A DNA stretch of 64,000 nt from Saccharopolyspora spinosa NRRL 18395 (GCF_000194155.1 NZ_GL877884.1:62001-126000), one strand, 5' to 3'. Numbered from the stretch's first letter, positions 29,352-40,243 are shown. A program made the numbers and translations. Notes: a model not told the origin generated them from the sequence alone.

Positions 29352-30254
29352 TTAGCTCCTGCTGATCCGTTCGACGAGCCAGTTTCGCAGTTCCGGCCCG
29401 TATTCGGGATCCTCCAGCGCGAAGTCCACCGCAGCTTTGAGGAAACCGCCAGGATTTCCGAGGTCGTGTCGCCCACCTCGATGGACCACTACGTGCACCG
29501 GGTGTCCTTCAGAGATCAACAACGCTACGGCATCGGTGAGCTGGAGTTCACCTCCGGCACCGGGCTCGATGCGCTTGAGCGCGTCGAAGACGGCGCGATC
29601 CAGCAGGTAGCGACCGGCGGCGGCCAGGGTGGACGGGGCCTCGTCCGGCGCTGGCTTCTCGACCATGCCGCGGACCCGCTTGACATCGTCGTCATCGGTG
29701 TCGGTGACGTCGAAGACGCCGTAAGCGGAGATCTGCTCGCGCGGCACGTCGAATGCGCACAGCACGCTGCCGCCATAGCGGGCGCGCACCTCGGCCATCC
29801 GCGTGAGCACGCCGTGCGGCAGCACCAGGTCGTCGGGCAGCAGCACGGCAACCGCGTCGTCGGCGTCGGTCAGGTTCGGTTCGGCGCAGCCCACGGCGTG
29901 CCCCAGTCCGAGGGCTCGCTCCTGCAACGCGGTCTCCGCAGCGATCAGGGCGGGCCCACGGCGGACCTTTTCGAGCAGTGCGGCCTTGCCGCGGTCCTTG
30001 AGCGTCTGCTCCAGCTCGGGTTGCGGCTGGAAGTACTCGGTGACCGCCCGCTTGTCCGGCGAGGTAACGATGATCAGGCGCTGCGCGCCCGCTTCGGCGG
30101 CCTCGGTGGCCACCAGTTCGATCCCGGGGGTGTCGACGACCGGGAGCAACTCCTTCGGCACCGCCTTCGTGGTCGGCAGGAATCGGGTTCCCAGGCCTGC
30201 GGCGGGCACGATGGCGGTCCGGAACGCTGTGGGCGTGCTCGTCGGGCTGCTCAT
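29352..30254 (-). CDS. galU: UTP-glucose-1-phosphate uridylyltransferase
   Basis: A 300-residue nucleotidyltransferase making UDP-glucose for cell-wall and glycan synthesis. It has the N-terminal nucleotide-binding motif VPAAGLGTRFLPTTKAVPKE, then LPDDLVLPHG, VEKPAPDEAPS, and a conserved DLGNPGGFLKA near the end. It is divergent from the 5-formyltetrahydrofolate cyclo-ligase gene with 37 bp between starts, so the two promoters overlap. Galactose genes (galT, deoR) lie 6 kb further on. Confidence 0.95.
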   Translation of the reverse strand: MSSPTSTPTAFRTAIVPAAGLGTRFLPTTKAVPKELLPVVDTPGIELVATEAAEAGAQRLIIVTSPDKRAVTEYFQPQPELEQTLKDRGKAALLEKVRRGPALIAAETALQERALGLGHAVGCAEPNLTDADDAVAVLLPDDLVLPHGVLTRMAEVRARYGGSVLCAFDVPREQISAYGVFDVTDTDDDDVKRVRGMVEKPAPDEAPSTLAAAGRYLLDRAVFDALKRIEPGAGGELQLTDAVALLISEGHPVHVVVHRGGRHDLGNPGGFLKAAVDFALEDPEYGPELRNWLVERISRS

Positions 30255-30291
30255 GGCCAGGGAGCCTATCGGGCATCCCTAGAGTGGACCT

Positions 30292-30888
30292 GTGAGCTCA
30301 CTGGACGAATCGTTTACGACCAAGTCCGAGTGGCGCCGCGCGTTGCTGGAACAGCGCGGGGGCGTCGCCGAGGACACGCGGTCCGCCGAAGCAGGGGCGC
30401 TGCAGGAGGCGTTGCTGCGGTGGCTGGACGGCCGACCGGTGCGGACGGTGGCGGCGTACGTCCCGGTGGGCGGCGAGCCGGGGTCGCCGGGTGTGCTCGA
30501 CGCGCTGCTCGACGCCGGGCTGCGGGTGCTGCTGCCGGTCGTGGTCCGCGGTGGCCCACTGGAATGGGCGGAGTTCACCGGCCCGGACTCGCTGCGCCCC
30601 GCCGGGTTCGGCCTGCTCGAACCGGCCGGTGACCGGCTGGGGACCGCAGCGATCGGGCAGGCCGACGCGCTGCTGGTGCCTGCGCTGGCCGTGGACCACC
30701 GGGGCGTTCGGTTGGGGCGCGGTGCCGGTTACTACGACCGGTCGCTGCCGATGGCCGCGCCGAACGCGCCGCGGATCGGTGTCGTCCGGGACGGCGAATT
30801 CGTCGCCGAACTACCCGGGGAGCCGCACGATGTGCGGATGACCGGGGTATTGACACCCGGCCGTGGGGTGGTTCCCCTACCCATGTGA
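30292..30888 (+). CDS. 5-formyltetrahydrofolate cyclo-ligase
   Basis: A 198-residue enzyme that converts 5-formyl-THF to 5,10-methenyl-THF with ATP. The conserved signature is LLVPALAVDHRGVRLGRGAG, followed by YYDR; the N-terminus has KSEWRRALLEQR. The start is GTG, divergent from galU. Matches Rv0992c by synteny. Confidence 0.92.
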   Translation: MSSLDESFTTKSEWRRALLEQRGGVAEDTRSAEAGALQEALLRWLDGRPVRTVAAYVPVGGEPGSPGVLDALLDAGLRVLLPVVVRGGPLEWAEFTGPDSLRPAGFGLLEPAGDRLGTAAIGQADALLVPALAVDHRGVRLGRGAGYYDRSLPMAAPNAPRIGVVRDGEFVAELPGEPHDVRMTGVLTPGRGVVPLPM

Positions 30889-30986
30889 CATAGGAGTGTT
30901 TGCACCGGACACCCTACGTGACGCATTATCGTATTTAGCACTCCCGCAGTTCGAGTGCCAAGACGAGATGTCGGAGGTTCACGGCC

Positions 30987-31289
30987 GTGCCCACATACCA
31001 GTACGCCTGCACCGAATGTGATCACCAGTTCGAGACGGTGCAGTCGTTCAGTGAGGACTCCCTCACCGAGTGCCCGAAGTGCACCGGCCGACTCCGCAAG
31101 CTGTTCAACGCCGTGGGGATCGTGTTCAAGGGCTCGGGCTTCTACCGCACCGACAACCGGTCGTCGAACTCGTCGTCCAGCTCGACCAGCAGCAGCTCCT
31201 CCTCGTCGAACGGCAGCAGTTCGTCGTCCGAGTCGAGCTCGTCCGCTTCGAGCAGCAACTCCTCGACCACCACGGCCGCCGCTTCCTGA
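30987..31289 (+). CDS. FmdB-type zinc ribbon protein, Ruc-like
   Basis: A 100-residue protein. Residues 1-45 form the FmdB zinc ribbon with two CxxC pairs (YACTECDHQF and ECPKCTGRLRK). The rest is an intrinsically disordered tail, almost only serine with some asparagine and threonine. Its neighbours match the site of Rv0991c in M. tuberculosis, which encodes Ruc, a redox-switched chaperone with a zinc-binding N-terminus and disordered tail. By synteny and layout this is the best candidate orthologue here, though its poly-serine tail differs. The start is GTG. Confidence 0.85.
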   Translation: MPTYQYACTECDHQFETVQSFSEDSLTECPKCTGRLRKLFNAVGIVFKGSGFYRTDNRSSNSSSSSTSSSSSSSNGSSSSSESSSSASSSNSSTTTAAAS

Positions 31290-31501
31290 TCTCCGCCGCC
31301 AGTTCGCCGACCGCAGCCGACGCGGTCGGCGATTTCGTGTGCGCGCCGAGCGATCCTCCCCGTCCGTGGGAAATTCGTCCGGGTGAGCCGAGTTGTCCAC
31401 AAGGGACCGGTCTGTCCACAGATTTCCGCTCCCCCCTCCCGCCCCGGCGCGCAGCTCCCTAGCTTCGGAGGTCGTCAACGACCGCGACTGGGGAGTGGAC
31501 C

Positions 31502-32152
31502 ATGTCTTCGGAAGACCGCCTCAACTCGACAGCGCTGCACCGGATCGGCGCGCTTTTCCCCGCCCGACGGGGTTTTCGCCTGCACACCCTGCGCAGGCTG
31601 ACCGCCGTAGCGCTACTGCTGCTCGCCGCTGGGCTCGCAGTGCAGCCAGGCCACGGGCCGCTGGATTCGCGCGTCGGGGTGCTTGTCGCCGCGCGCGATC
31701 TGCCGCCCGGTCGGGTCCTGTCGAAGGCCGACGTGGCGCGCCGCGAGCTGCCCGCCGACCTGGTGCCGGACGGCGCGTTGCGGGACGTTGCGGCCGCCGA
31801 GGGGCGGGTGCTCGGCACCGCCGCGCGCAGCGGGGAGCCGCTGACCGACGTCCGGTTCGACGGTCCGCTGGTGGCCTCCGGCGACGCCGGGACCGCGTCC
31901 GCACCGGTCCGCCTCGCCGACCCGGAAGTGGCCGACTTCCTGGTGCCCGGCAGACGAGTCGACCTCGTCACAACATCCACTCGATCGGATCACGCTTCAG
32001 TGCTCGCCGAGAACGTCCGAGTGGTCGCCGTGCAAGCCCCGAAGGGCCGCAACGACCAGGGCAGACTCATCTTCGTGGGACTACCCGAAAACACCGCCGC
32101 GGCGGTTGCCGCGGCATCCCTGCTCCAGTCGGTCACCGTTACGCTCCGCTGA
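31502..32152 (+). CDS. SAF domain-containing membrane protein
   Basis: A 216-residue protein with one membrane segment (about 32-47, LTAVALLLLAAGLAVQ) and an extracellular SAF domain beginning VGVLVAARDLPPGRVLSKAD. The C-terminal region (FLVPGRRVDLVTTS, then VVAVQAPKGRND) resembles the CpaB/RcpC family linked to Flp pili. No other pilus genes are in view, and stand-alone SAF proteins are common in actinobacteria, so the role is unknown. Confidence 0.8.
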   Translation: MSSEDRLNSTALHRIGALFPARRGFRLHTLRRLTAVALLLLAAGLAVQPGHGPLDSRVGVLVAARDLPPGRVLSKADVARRELPADLVPDGALRDVAAAEGRVLGTAARSGEPLTDVRFDGPLVASGDAGTASAPVRLADPEVADFLVPGRRVDLVTTSTRSDHASVLAENVRVVAVQAPKGRNDQGRLIFVGLPENTAAAVAAASLLQSVTVTLR

Positions 32153-32275
32153 GTGCGCGTCGCGCGCCGGTCCTCTGTCGATTCGGCGCATCATCCATCC
32201 GGGATTCGCGCGTCGCACCCATCGATCGATCCGGGCTCGTCCGGACCACCCATGATTTGGAGAGGAGCTCCCAGC

Positions 32276-32737
32276 GTGCTCAAGGGCTTCAAGGACTTCC
32301 TGATGCGCGGGAACGTCATCGACCTCGCAGTCGCGGTGGTCGTCGGCAGCGCGTTCACCGCGCTGGTCACGTCCTTCACCACCAGCATCCTCAAGCCGAT
32401 CATCGCCGCCACCGGGGGCGGCAACGTCACCGGCCTGACCATCCAGCTGCGCGACGGCAACGAGGCCTCGATCATCGACTTCGCCGCGATGATCAACGCG
32501 GTGATCACGTTCTTCATCACGGCGGCGGTCGTCTACTTCCTGTTCGTGCTGCCGATGAAGAAGATCTCGGAACGCCGCAAGAAGGGCAAGGAAGAAGGCC
32601 AGGCCGAGCCGACCGACGTCGAGCTGCTGCTGGAAATCCGCGACCTGCTGCGCCGGGAGCAGGGCCTCCCGCAGGTCAAGGGCCTCGCCGCCGAAGCCAA
32701 GAAGGCGAGCGTCTCGGGCGACGGCCAGCAGAAGTGA
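32276..32737 (+). CDS. mscL: Large-conductance mechanosensitive channel
   Basis: A 153-residue MscL. The N-terminal amphipathic helix and first membrane helix read FKDFLMRGNVIDLAVAVVVG, followed by SAFTALVTSF and the conserved periplasmic loop; the second helix is INAVITFFITAAVVYFLFV, and a charged cytoplasmic bundle ends the protein. The pentamer opens under hypo-osmotic shock. GTG at 32276 has a GGAGAGGAG site; the upstream open frame is not used. Confidence 0.96.
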   Translation: MLKGFKDFLMRGNVIDLAVAVVVGSAFTALVTSFTTSILKPIIAATGGGNVTGLTIQLRDGNEASIIDFAAMINAVITFFITAAVVYFLFVLPMKKISERRKKGKEEGQAEPTDVELLLEIRDLLRREQGLPQVKGLAAEAKKASVSGDGQQK

Positions 32738-32766
32738 GCATCGCCGCCTGCTGAGGCCACCGAGCG

Positions 32767-32973
32767 TCAGCGGGCGTCGTGGTGCGGTGGGCGGTTCTCC
32801 CGGTACCAGCGTTCGTCGTCACCCGCGGTAGTCCGGTCCGGGCGGTCGTCGGAAGTGGTCTCGGGCAGAACGTCGCCGAAGATCTCGGCGAGCCTGCGCC
32901 GCCGCTCCCGTTCGGCCGGGTCGGTGGTTCTGCCTCGGTCGTTCGCGGTCACACCTCCATCGTCCCCCATCAC
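32767..32973 (-). CDS. Small conserved hypothetical protein
   Basis: A 68-residue, highly charged protein, ERRRRLAEIFGDVLPETTSD then DERWYRENRPPHHD. It has no membrane segment and no cysteines. I recall similar short proteins in related actinobacteria, but no function. It is convergent with mscL and 129 bp from the next plus-strand gene. Confidence 0.6.
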   Translation of the reverse strand: MMGDDGGVTANDRGRTTDPAERERRRRLAEIFGDVLPETTSDDRPDRTTAGDDERWYRENRPPHHDAR

Positions 32974-33102
32974 GATGAGCGGTTAGGAGCATCGCACGGT
33001 CATCGCTGTGATGTCGGCTACAGTGAATGTTGTTGCAGGTAAATGCCGCGGGAGCGGCGCCGGGCGTGGCTCACCGGGTGTCGAAGCCACGGGAGGCAAA
33101 AG

Positions 33103-33402
33103 ATGAGTTTCCTGGACAAGGCCAAGGAACTGGCGAACCAGGCCAAGGACAAGGCCGAAGAACTCGCCGAGAAAGCAGGCCCCAGCGCGGCGAAGGGACT
33201 CGACGCCGCCAAGTCGAGCCTGGACAAGGCCACCGGCGGCAAGTACCACGACAAGATCGAGAACGCCAGCCACAAGGTCGAGGGCCTCCTCAAGCGGGAC
33301 GGGCACGGCCCCGACGACAAGGGACCTGGGGAAAAGGGACCGGGGGAAAAGGGACCGGGGGAAAAGGGCGGCCCGACCGAACCCGGCCCGAAAACCCCCT
33401 GA
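33103..33402 (+). CDS. Rv0909-like antitoxin-family protein with repeat tail
   Basis: A 99-residue protein. The first 65 residues form a Lys/Glu/Ala-rich amphipathic helix resembling the Rv0909/MT0933 antitoxin family (MSFLDKAKELANQAKDKAEE). The C-terminus has three tandem GPGEK units encoded by near-identical 15-bp repeats at about 33325-33368. No toxin gene of the partner family is adjacent, so an antitoxin role is doubtful. ATG at 33103 has GGGAGG upstream. Confidence 0.75.
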   Translation: MSFLDKAKELANQAKDKAEELAEKAGPSAAKGLDAAKSSLDKATGGKYHDKIENASHKVEGLLKRDGHGPDDKGPGEKGPGEKGPGEKGGPTEPGPKTP

Positions 33403-33428
33403 CGCCAACCGGAACCCGAAGAACACAA

Positions 33429-33458
33429 CGGTGGCGGCTCCGCTCGGAGCCGCCACCG
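33429..33458. terminator. Convergent-gene terminator hairpin
   Basis: A perfect 13-bp GC-rich stem (33429-33441 with 33446-33458) and a GCTC loop between the convergent antitoxin-like gene and moaB. It probably terminates both transcripts. Confidence 0.85.
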
Positions 33459-33471
33459 CTTCGTCTTCAGG

Positions 33472-34080
33472 TCAGGACGTTTCCAGGCCTGAGAGCTGTT
33501 CGATCACGTGTGTCACCAGGGGAGTCAGGGTGGCCATGCCGTCCCGGACCGAGGCCCGGGAACCCGCGAGGTTCACCACCAGCGTGCTGCCGGAGACCCC
33601 GACCAGGCCTCGCGACACGCCGGCTTCGACCGCGCCCGCCGCCAGCCCGGAGGCCCGCAGGGCTTCCGCGATGCCCGGGACCGGGCGGTCCAGGACGCCC
33701 GCCGTCGCATCCGGCGTGACGTCCCGGGGCGACACACCGGTGCCGCCGACGGTGATCACCACGTCGACCCCGCCGATCACCGCGGTGTTCAGCGCGTTGC
33801 GGATGTCGACTGTCTCGCCGGCCACCGCGACGGTACCGTCAACGATGAAACCGGCTTCCTCCAGCAACTCGGTCACCAACGGACCGATGTTGTCTTCCTG
33901 CTCGCCCTGGGCGACCCGATCGTCCACCACGACCACGAGGGCCCGCCCCAACCGCTGCGCGCTGCGTTCCATGCCGGTAACCGTAGTGCCAAGGGTCTCC
34001 TCGGTCAGATCCAACGAGTTGGTGAGATCGACCAGCCTCACCGGCCTGCGCGGAACCACGGTGCCTGTTTCGTCGGACAT
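33472..34080 (-). CDS. moaB: MoaB/Mog family molybdenum cofactor protein
   Basis: A 202-residue protein of the MoaB/MogA family, which adenylylates molybdopterin. It has VVVVDDRVAQGEQEDNIGPL, then VVITVGGTGVSPRDVTPDA and ASGLAAGAVEAGVSRGLVGV. An N-terminal extension of about 45 residues precedes the domain. It follows pepD on the same strand, the arrangement of pepD-moaB2 in mycobacteria (Rv0983-Rv0984). The start ATG has GGAGG upstream. Confidence 0.9.
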   Translation of the reverse strand: MSDETGTVVPRRPVRLVDLTNSLDLTEETLGTTVTGMERSAQRLGRALVVVVDDRVAQGEQEDNIGPLVTELLEEAGFIVDGTVAVAGETVDIRNALNTAVIGGVDVVITVGGTGVSPRDVTPDATAGVLDRPVPGIAEALRASGLAAGAVEAGVSRGLVGVSGSTLVVNLAGSRASVRDGMATLTPLVTHVIEQLSGLETS

Positions 34081-34228
34081 GTTCCTCCAAGTCCTGCGAT
34101 GTCCCCGAGTTGACTTTCGACCGTTGTGCGAAGCCGAGCCGTCGACCGCGCCGGGCGGCCCGGAGGGGGTAGGGCAGCCCGGCGCGGTCGACGCGGAACA
34201 CGGCCGGGGAACCGGCCGTGCGTTCTGA

Positions 34229-35731
34229 TCACCCTTTCTGACCGGTAAGGGTGGCGTCCACGGTGCGATCACCGCCCGTGCCGGTGATGGAGATCCGCAC
34301 CCGGTCCCCGGGGCTGTGCGAGCGGACCGCGGCCACCAGGGAGTCGGAGTCCAGGATCGACCGGTCGTCGATCTTGGTGATGACGTCGCCGGACTGGATC
34401 CCGGCCTGCTGGGCGGGTCCGCCGGGGGTGACGTCGCGGACCTGCGCGCCGGGTTGCTGCGCGTTGCTGATCCTGACGCCCAGGGTGGTATGGGTCGCCG
34501 AGCCGGTGTCCTTCAGCTCGGTGGCGATGCGCCTGGCCTGGTCGATCGGGATCGCGAAGCCGAGCCCGACCGAGCCGGCCTGTTGCTGGCCCGAGCCCGG
34601 GCTGTAGATCGCGGAGTTGATGCCCACCACGTTGCCGTCCATGTCGACCAGCGGGCCGCCGGAGTTGCCGGGGTTGATCGCGGCGTCGGTCTGCAGCGCG
34701 TTGAGCACGGTGTCCTCGCTGCCGGACTCCCCGCCGGCGCGCACCGGGCGGTCCTTGGCGCTGATGATGCCGCTGGTCACGGTGCCGGAGAGGCCGAACG
34801 GCGAACCGATGGCCACCACCGGCGCACCGACCGGCAGGTCGTCGCTGCGGCCGAGTCCGGCCGGGGTGAGGCCGGTGATGTCGGCCTTCACCACCGCGAG
34901 GTCGGACGACGGGTCGGTGCCGACGACCCGCACCGAAGCCGAGCGGTTGTCGTGGAACAGCGCGGTGAGCTGGCCGCGCTGCCCGCCGCCGTCGACGACG
35001 TGGTTGTTGGTGAGGATGTAGCCGTCGCTGCTGAGCACGATCCCGGAACCTTCGCCGGCGCCGCGCGCGGTCACCAGCTGCAGCTGGACGACGCTGGGCA
35101 GCACCTTCTCGGCGACTTGCTGCACCGAGCCCTGCGGCGCGGTGCTCGCACTGCGCGCCGGCCGCGGCTGGTCCAGCGCGGTCACGGCGCCCTTGTCACC
35201 GCCGAGCTCGTACCCGACATACCCGCCGACACCGCCGCCGACCAGGCCCGCGACCAGCGCGAGCGCCGCCGCACCTGCGATCAGCCCGCCGTGCCGGTTC
35301 CGCTGCTGGGACGGTTGGACCGGCGCGCTGTAGCCACCCGAAGGCCACGGCTGCGAATGCGGGAACTGCTGCGTCGAGTGCGGCGGCTGCGCCGCCCCAG
35401 CCTGGTGATGGGAATGTTGCTGGGGCTGGACTTGCTGGTGATGGGCTTGCTGGTGATGGGCTTGCTGCTGTTGAGCGTGCTCGGCTTGCGTCTGCGGCTG
35501 CTGGGGTTGCTGAGGCTGGGGTTGCTGGGGCTGGGGCTGGGGCTGCTGGGACTGGGCCTGGTGCTGCGCCTGCGGCTGAGCCGGAGCTTGGGGCTGCTGG
35601 GGCTGTTGCTGCTGGGGCTGCAGCGGCACCCCGGCTGGTGGCGTGTCGCCGGTGCCCGCGGCGGGCCCGTTCGCCTGCGGCTTCGGTTCTTCCGGCTGAT
35701 CGCCGGAGTTGCCCGGGGTGTGTTCGGTCAT
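34229..35731 (-). CDS. pepD: HtrA/DegP-like serine protease with Gln-rich N-terminus
   Basis: A 500-residue membrane-anchored protease. Residues 1-145 are cytoplasmic and extremely rich in Gln, Pro and His. A membrane segment (about 150-172) follows, then a trypsin-like domain with the triad His in ILTNNHVV, Asp in SSDLAVVKAD and Ser in INPGNSGGPL, and a C-terminal PDZ domain (about 410-490). It corresponds to mycobacterial PepD, part of the MprAB envelope-stress circuit; the mprAB genes lie 2.3 kb upstream. The Gln-rich region may be aggregation-prone or scaffold-like. The start has a GGTGGAG site. Confidence 0.93.
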   Translation of the reverse strand: MTEHTPGNSGDQPEEPKPQANGPAAGTGDTPPAGVPLQPQQQQPQQPQAPAQPQAQHQAQSQQPQPQPQQPQPQQPQQPQTQAEHAQQQQAHHQQAHHQQVQPQQHSHHQAGAAQPPHSTQQFPHSQPWPSGGYSAPVQPSQQRNRHGGLIAGAAALALVAGLVGGGVGGYVGYELGGDKGAVTALDQPRPARSASTAPQGSVQQVAEKVLPSVVQLQLVTARGAGEGSGIVLSSDGYILTNNHVVDGGGQRGQLTALFHDNRSASVRVVGTDPSSDLAVVKADITGLTPAGLGRSDDLPVGAPVVAIGSPFGLSGTVTSGIISAKDRPVRAGGESGSEDTVLNALQTDAAINPGNSGGPLVDMDGNVVGINSAIYSPGSGQQQAGSVGLGFAIPIDQARRIATELKDTGSATHTTLGVRISNAQQPGAQVRDVTPGGPAQQAGIQSGDVITKIDDRSILDSDSLVAAVRSHSPGDRVRISITGTGGDRTVDATLTGQKG

Positions 35732-35864
35732 GGCTCCACCTTGCTCCAGATGGCTGAGAAGTGTCTGAGACCAGGCTGTGGGTCAGCCTGATAACCGTTG
35801 GCGCGGACTGTGATCTCCGACGTGCGGGGCCCGGTTGTCGGGTCGTGTGGCGGTGAGCGCCAGC

Positions 35865-35907
35865 CGGTGAGCGCTTTTGGACGTTGCAGCCCCAAAATAC
35901 TCACGGG
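35865..35907. repeat. Hairpin repeat, GTGAG-n-TTTTGG type
   Basis: GGTGAGCGCTTTTGGACG and CCCCAAAATACTCAC form an imperfect hairpin between the galT stop and the pepD start. It is the second copy of the element at 11243-11286. Its place beyond galT suggests use as a terminator. Confidence 0.7.
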
Positions 35908-35961
35908 CCTGGCGAGATCAGCCCCGGCGTGGCGCTTCGGGATGCCGGGGGCGGAAACGGG

Positions 35962-37031
<1,070 letters not shown>

Positions 37032-37035
<4 letters not shown>

Positions 37036-37823
37036 CGCTCCTCCTCCACGCCCTGCTGATCGGCCAGCAGCAGCTCGACGTGCTCGGCCAGCAGCTGGCG
37101 CGCGTCGCCCGGCAGGCCCTGGTCGCTGATCAGCAGATCGACCTCGTTGAAGTCGACGATCGTGGAGATCCCGACCGTCGACCACTTGGAGCTGTCGGCG
37201 ACCACGACCAGCCGGCCCGCCGCCTCGGCCAGCGCCCGGTTCGTTTCGCTCTCGTTCAGGTTCGGGGTGGTGAAACCGGCCCGCGGCGCCATCCCGTGCA
37301 CCCCGAGGAACACCAGGTCCAGGTGCAGGGAGCGCAGCGCCTGCACCGCGACGGGCCCGACCAGCGCATCCGACGGGGTGCGGACGCCGCCGGTGAGCAC
37401 CACGGTGCGGTCGGTGCGGCCGCGCTGCTGCAGGGCGTCGGCGACCCGCACGGAGTTGGTCACCACCGTCAGGTCGGCGACCTCGTCGAGGTGCCGCGCG
37501 AGCGTCCAGGTGGTCGTTCCCGCAGACAGGCCGATCGCGGTGCCCGGCCGGACCTGTTCGGCGGCCAACCGCGCTATCGCCTCCTTCTCGGCGAGCTGCC
37601 GCACCGACTTGGCTTCGAAGCCCGGCTCGTCGGTGCTGCGGCCGATCGTCGAGGTTGCGCCGCCGTAGACCTTCTCCACCAGGCCGCGGCGGGCCAGCGC
37701 GTCGAGGTCGCGGCGGATCGTCATGTCCGACACGCCCAGCCGCTGCACCAGGTCGCCGACCTGCACCGCCCCGGTGCGCCGCACCTCGTCGAGGATCACT
37801 TCCTGGCGTTGCCGCGCGAGCAC
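37032..37823 (-). CDS. DeoR family transcriptional regulator
   Basis: A 263-residue DeoR-type sugar regulator. The N-terminal winged helix reads VLARQRQEVILDEVRRTG and LGVSDMTIRRDLDALARRG; the C-terminal sensor domain has GLSAGTTTWTLARHL and ADSSKW, which bind phosphosugars. The coupling to galT suggests control by a galactose-derived effector. GTG at 37823 gives the family's normal start; a TTG start at 37886 would add 21 unlikely residues. Confidence 0.88.
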
Positions 37824-37984
37824 TCCACCCGTCCCCTCAGCCCGTCGGGGCCGCGCGCTCGTGAGGTTCTCACCGGGAATGATCAACGACCCGCGCGGCA
37901 GTCAAGCAAACAAGAACCAACATTACCCGAACGGGTGACCGGCGTATGACACCGCAATCCGACGCAGCGGACGAAGCAGACTGT

Positions 37985-39415
37985 TCATTGCTGTTCGATG
38001 TACTGCGGGCTGCCCGGCAGCGCCATGCGCAGCAGCGCCCCGCCCTCGGGCGCCTCACCGGCCCAGACCGTCCCGCCGTGGCGCTCCGCGACCTGCTTGA
38101 CGATCGACAGGCCGAGCCCGGAGCCCGGCAGGGTCCGCGCGTCGGAAGACCGGTAGAAGCGCTCGAACACGTACGGCCGGTCCGCCGCGGCGATGCCGGG
38201 CCCGCTGTCGGCGACCTCCAGCTCGGTGGTCACGCCGTTCGCGGCCGGATGCAGGTCCACCCGGACCCGGCCGCCGTCCGGGCTCCACTTCGCGGCGTTG
38301 TCCAGCAGGTTCAGCACCGCCCGCTCCAGCGCGGTCGCGTCGCCCATCATCACCCACGGCTCCAGGCGGACGTCGAACTCGATGCGCGGCGCCCGGCGCC
38401 TCGCGCGGTTCAACGCGCGCTCCACGACGTCGACCAGGTCGACCGGCTCGTGCACGGCCTGCGGGGTGTCCTCCCTGGCCAGCTCGACGAGGTCGCCGAC
38501 CAGCGCGGACAGCTCCATCACCTGCGCCTGGACGTCGGTGAACATCTCCGCCCGGTCCTGCTCGGACAGCTTCGGCGCGTCCGGCCGGGCCGAGGCCATC
38601 AGCAGCTCCAGGTTGGTGCGCAACGAGGTCAGCGGGGTGCGCAGCTCGTGGCCGGCGTCGGCAACCAAGCGCCGCTGCCGTTCCTGCGACTCGGCCAGGG
38701 CACCGAGCATCTTGTTGAAACTCGTGGTCAGGCGGGCCAGCTCGTCGTCGCCGCCGACCGGGATCGGGCGCAGGTCACCGGTGAGCGCGACGCGCTCGGT
38801 GGCTGCGGTCAGCCGCTGCACCGGCCGCAGCCCGGCACGGGCCACCGCGGTCCCGGCAGCCGCCGCGAGCAAGATCCCGGCACCGCCCATCACCACCAGC
38901 ACCACGCTCAGCTGCGCGAGCGTCCGCTGCGTGGGTTGCAGCGACGTGGACATCACCAGCGCGGCTTTCTGCCCGGTCGGGACCGCCACCACACGGCTGT
39001 TGGTGCGCTGATCGGTGCGCAGCGACTCGCCGGTCTGGCCCTTGGCGACCGCCAGCTCGTCGAGGCTGATCGGCGGCCGGTCGTTCGGGCCGACCACGAC
39101 GCCGTCCGCCGACAGCACGCTGATCTTGAAGTTCTGCGCCACGAAGAACGCCACCGGCACCTGCTGCAGGTCCGCGGTACGCACCAGCGGGCCCTCGGCC
39201 GCTTCCACCGCCCGCTCGGTGAGGTTGTCGTCCAACTGCTGGTAGAGGCTGTCGCGCACGGTGACGAACGCCGCGACCGACACCAGCGCGACCGCGCCGG
39301 CCACGCAGATCGCGGCCAGCCAGGTGACCCGGTTGCGCAGCGAGACGCGCTGGAACCGGCCTTTCGGGCGCTCTTGCGGGTCGAGGTCGGGCGGAGGTGG
39401 TGCGGGAACTGTCAC
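37985..39415 (-). CDS. mprB: MprB-like sensor histidine kinase
   Basis: A 476-residue two-pass membrane kinase. Membrane segments lie at about 32-54 and 170-192 with an extracellular sensor between them, then HAMP, a DHp domain with the phosphorylated histidine in [14 protein letters not shown], and the ATPase domain ([25 protein letters not shown]). In mycobacteria MprB senses envelope stress and controls pepD and sigma factors. It overlaps mprA by 4 bases. Confidence 0.93.
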   Translation of the reverse strand: MTVPAPPPPDLDPQERPKGRFQRVSLRNRVTWLAAICVAGAVALVSVAAFVTVRDSLYQQLDDNLTERAVEAAEGPLVRTADLQQVPVAFFVAQNFKISVLSADGVVVGPNDRPPISLDELAVAKGQTGESLRTDQRTNSRVVAVPTGQKAALVMSTSLQPTQRTLAQLSVVLVVMGGAGILLAAAAGTAVARAGLRPVQRLTAATERVALTGDLRPIPVGGDDELARLTTSFNKMLGALAESQERQRRLVADAGHELRTPLTSLRTNLELLMASARPDAPKLSEQDRAEMFTDVQAQVMELSALVGDLVELAREDTPQAVHEPVDLVDVVERALNRARRRAPRIEFDVRLEPWVMMGDATALERAVLNLLDNAAKWSPDGGRVRVDLHPAANGVTTELEVADSGPGIAAADRPYVFERFYRSSDARTLPGSGLGLSIVKQVAERHGGTVWAGEAPEGGALLRMALPGSPQYIEQQ

Positions 39416-40107
39416 GGCGGCGTCTCGCGGAGCACGTAACCGACGCCGCGAACCGTGTGGATCAACCGCGGCTCACCCTCGGCCTCGGTCTTGCGACGCA
39501 GGTATCCGATGTAGACCTCCAGGGCGTTGCCCGAGGTCGGGAAGTCGTAGCCCCACACGTCCTCCAGCAGGCGGCTGCGGGTCAGCACCTGCTTGGGGTG
39601 CGCCATCAGCAGTTCCAGCAGGGCGAACTCGGTGCGGGTCAGGCTGATCGGGCGCTCGCCGCGGCGGACATCGCGGGTGCCCGGGTCCAGCTCCAGGTCG
39701 GCGAAGCGCAGCGCCGCTGGCTGTGCGTCCTGCCCGGCCTCCGGCGGGCTGGCGCGGCGCAGCAGCGCGCGCAGCCGGGCGAGGAGCTCTTCGAGCGCGA
39801 ACGGCTTTGGCAGGTAGTCGTCGGCGCCCGCGTCGAGCCCGGCGACCCGGTCGGACACGGCGTCGCGCGCGGTGAGCACCAGGATCGGCAGGTCGTCCCC
39901 GGTGCTGCGGAGGCGCCGCGCGACCTCCAAGCCGTCCAGGCGGGGCATCATCACGTCGAGCACCACGGCGTCTGGGCGGTTGCCAGCCAGGAAGTCCAGT
40001 GCCTGTTGACCGTCCGCGGCGAGCTCGACCTGGTACCCGTTGAACTGCAACGACCTTCGCAGCGATTCCCGCACGGCACGATCGTCGTCGACGACGAGGA
40101 TGCGCAT
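39412..40107 (-). CDS. mprA: MprA-like response regulator
   Basis: A 231-residue OmpR/PhoB-type regulator. The receiver has acidic residues in [10 protein letters not shown], the phosphorylated Asp in VVLDVMMP, and the conserved Lys in [12 protein letters not shown]. The winged-helix DNA-binding domain follows (about 130-228), ending [11 protein letters not shown] at 40107 is the family start. It is translationally coupled to mprB; the pepD-moaB pair downstream is separated from it by galT-deoR. Confidence 0.95.
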   Translation of the reverse strand: MRILVVDDDRAVRESLRRSLQFNGYQVELAADGQQALDFLAGNRPDAVVLDVMMPRLDGLEVARRLRSTGDDLPILVLTARDAVSDRVAGLDAGADDYLPKPFALEELLARLRALLRRASPPEAGQDAQPAALRFADLELDPGTRDVRRGERPISLTRTEFALLELLMAHPKQVLTRSRLLEDVWGYDFPTSGNALEVYIGYLRRKTEAEGEPRLIHTVRGVGYVLRETPP

Positions 40108-40243
40108 GGGAACAGTCTTCCCCCTAGCCCTGAGAAGCAGCTGAGAACCCGCCGTACGTCGCGGCACCTCGTGACATCCGTCTCCAGTTCGGCGTGATCC
40201 CGAGGCGCGCCGTCACTCGGGGTGATCGCACGCGCCGGATCGG

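Noticed and set aside
33320-33370. CRISPR-like short repeats
   Set aside because: The three 15-bp units are contiguous, in frame, and encode GPGEK. They are a protein repeat with no spacers.
34316-35791. A 491-residue Leu-rich plus-strand frame opposite pepD
   Set aside because: It is the antisense of the Gln-rich pepD N-terminus; the Leu and Gly runs mirror the CAG repeats.
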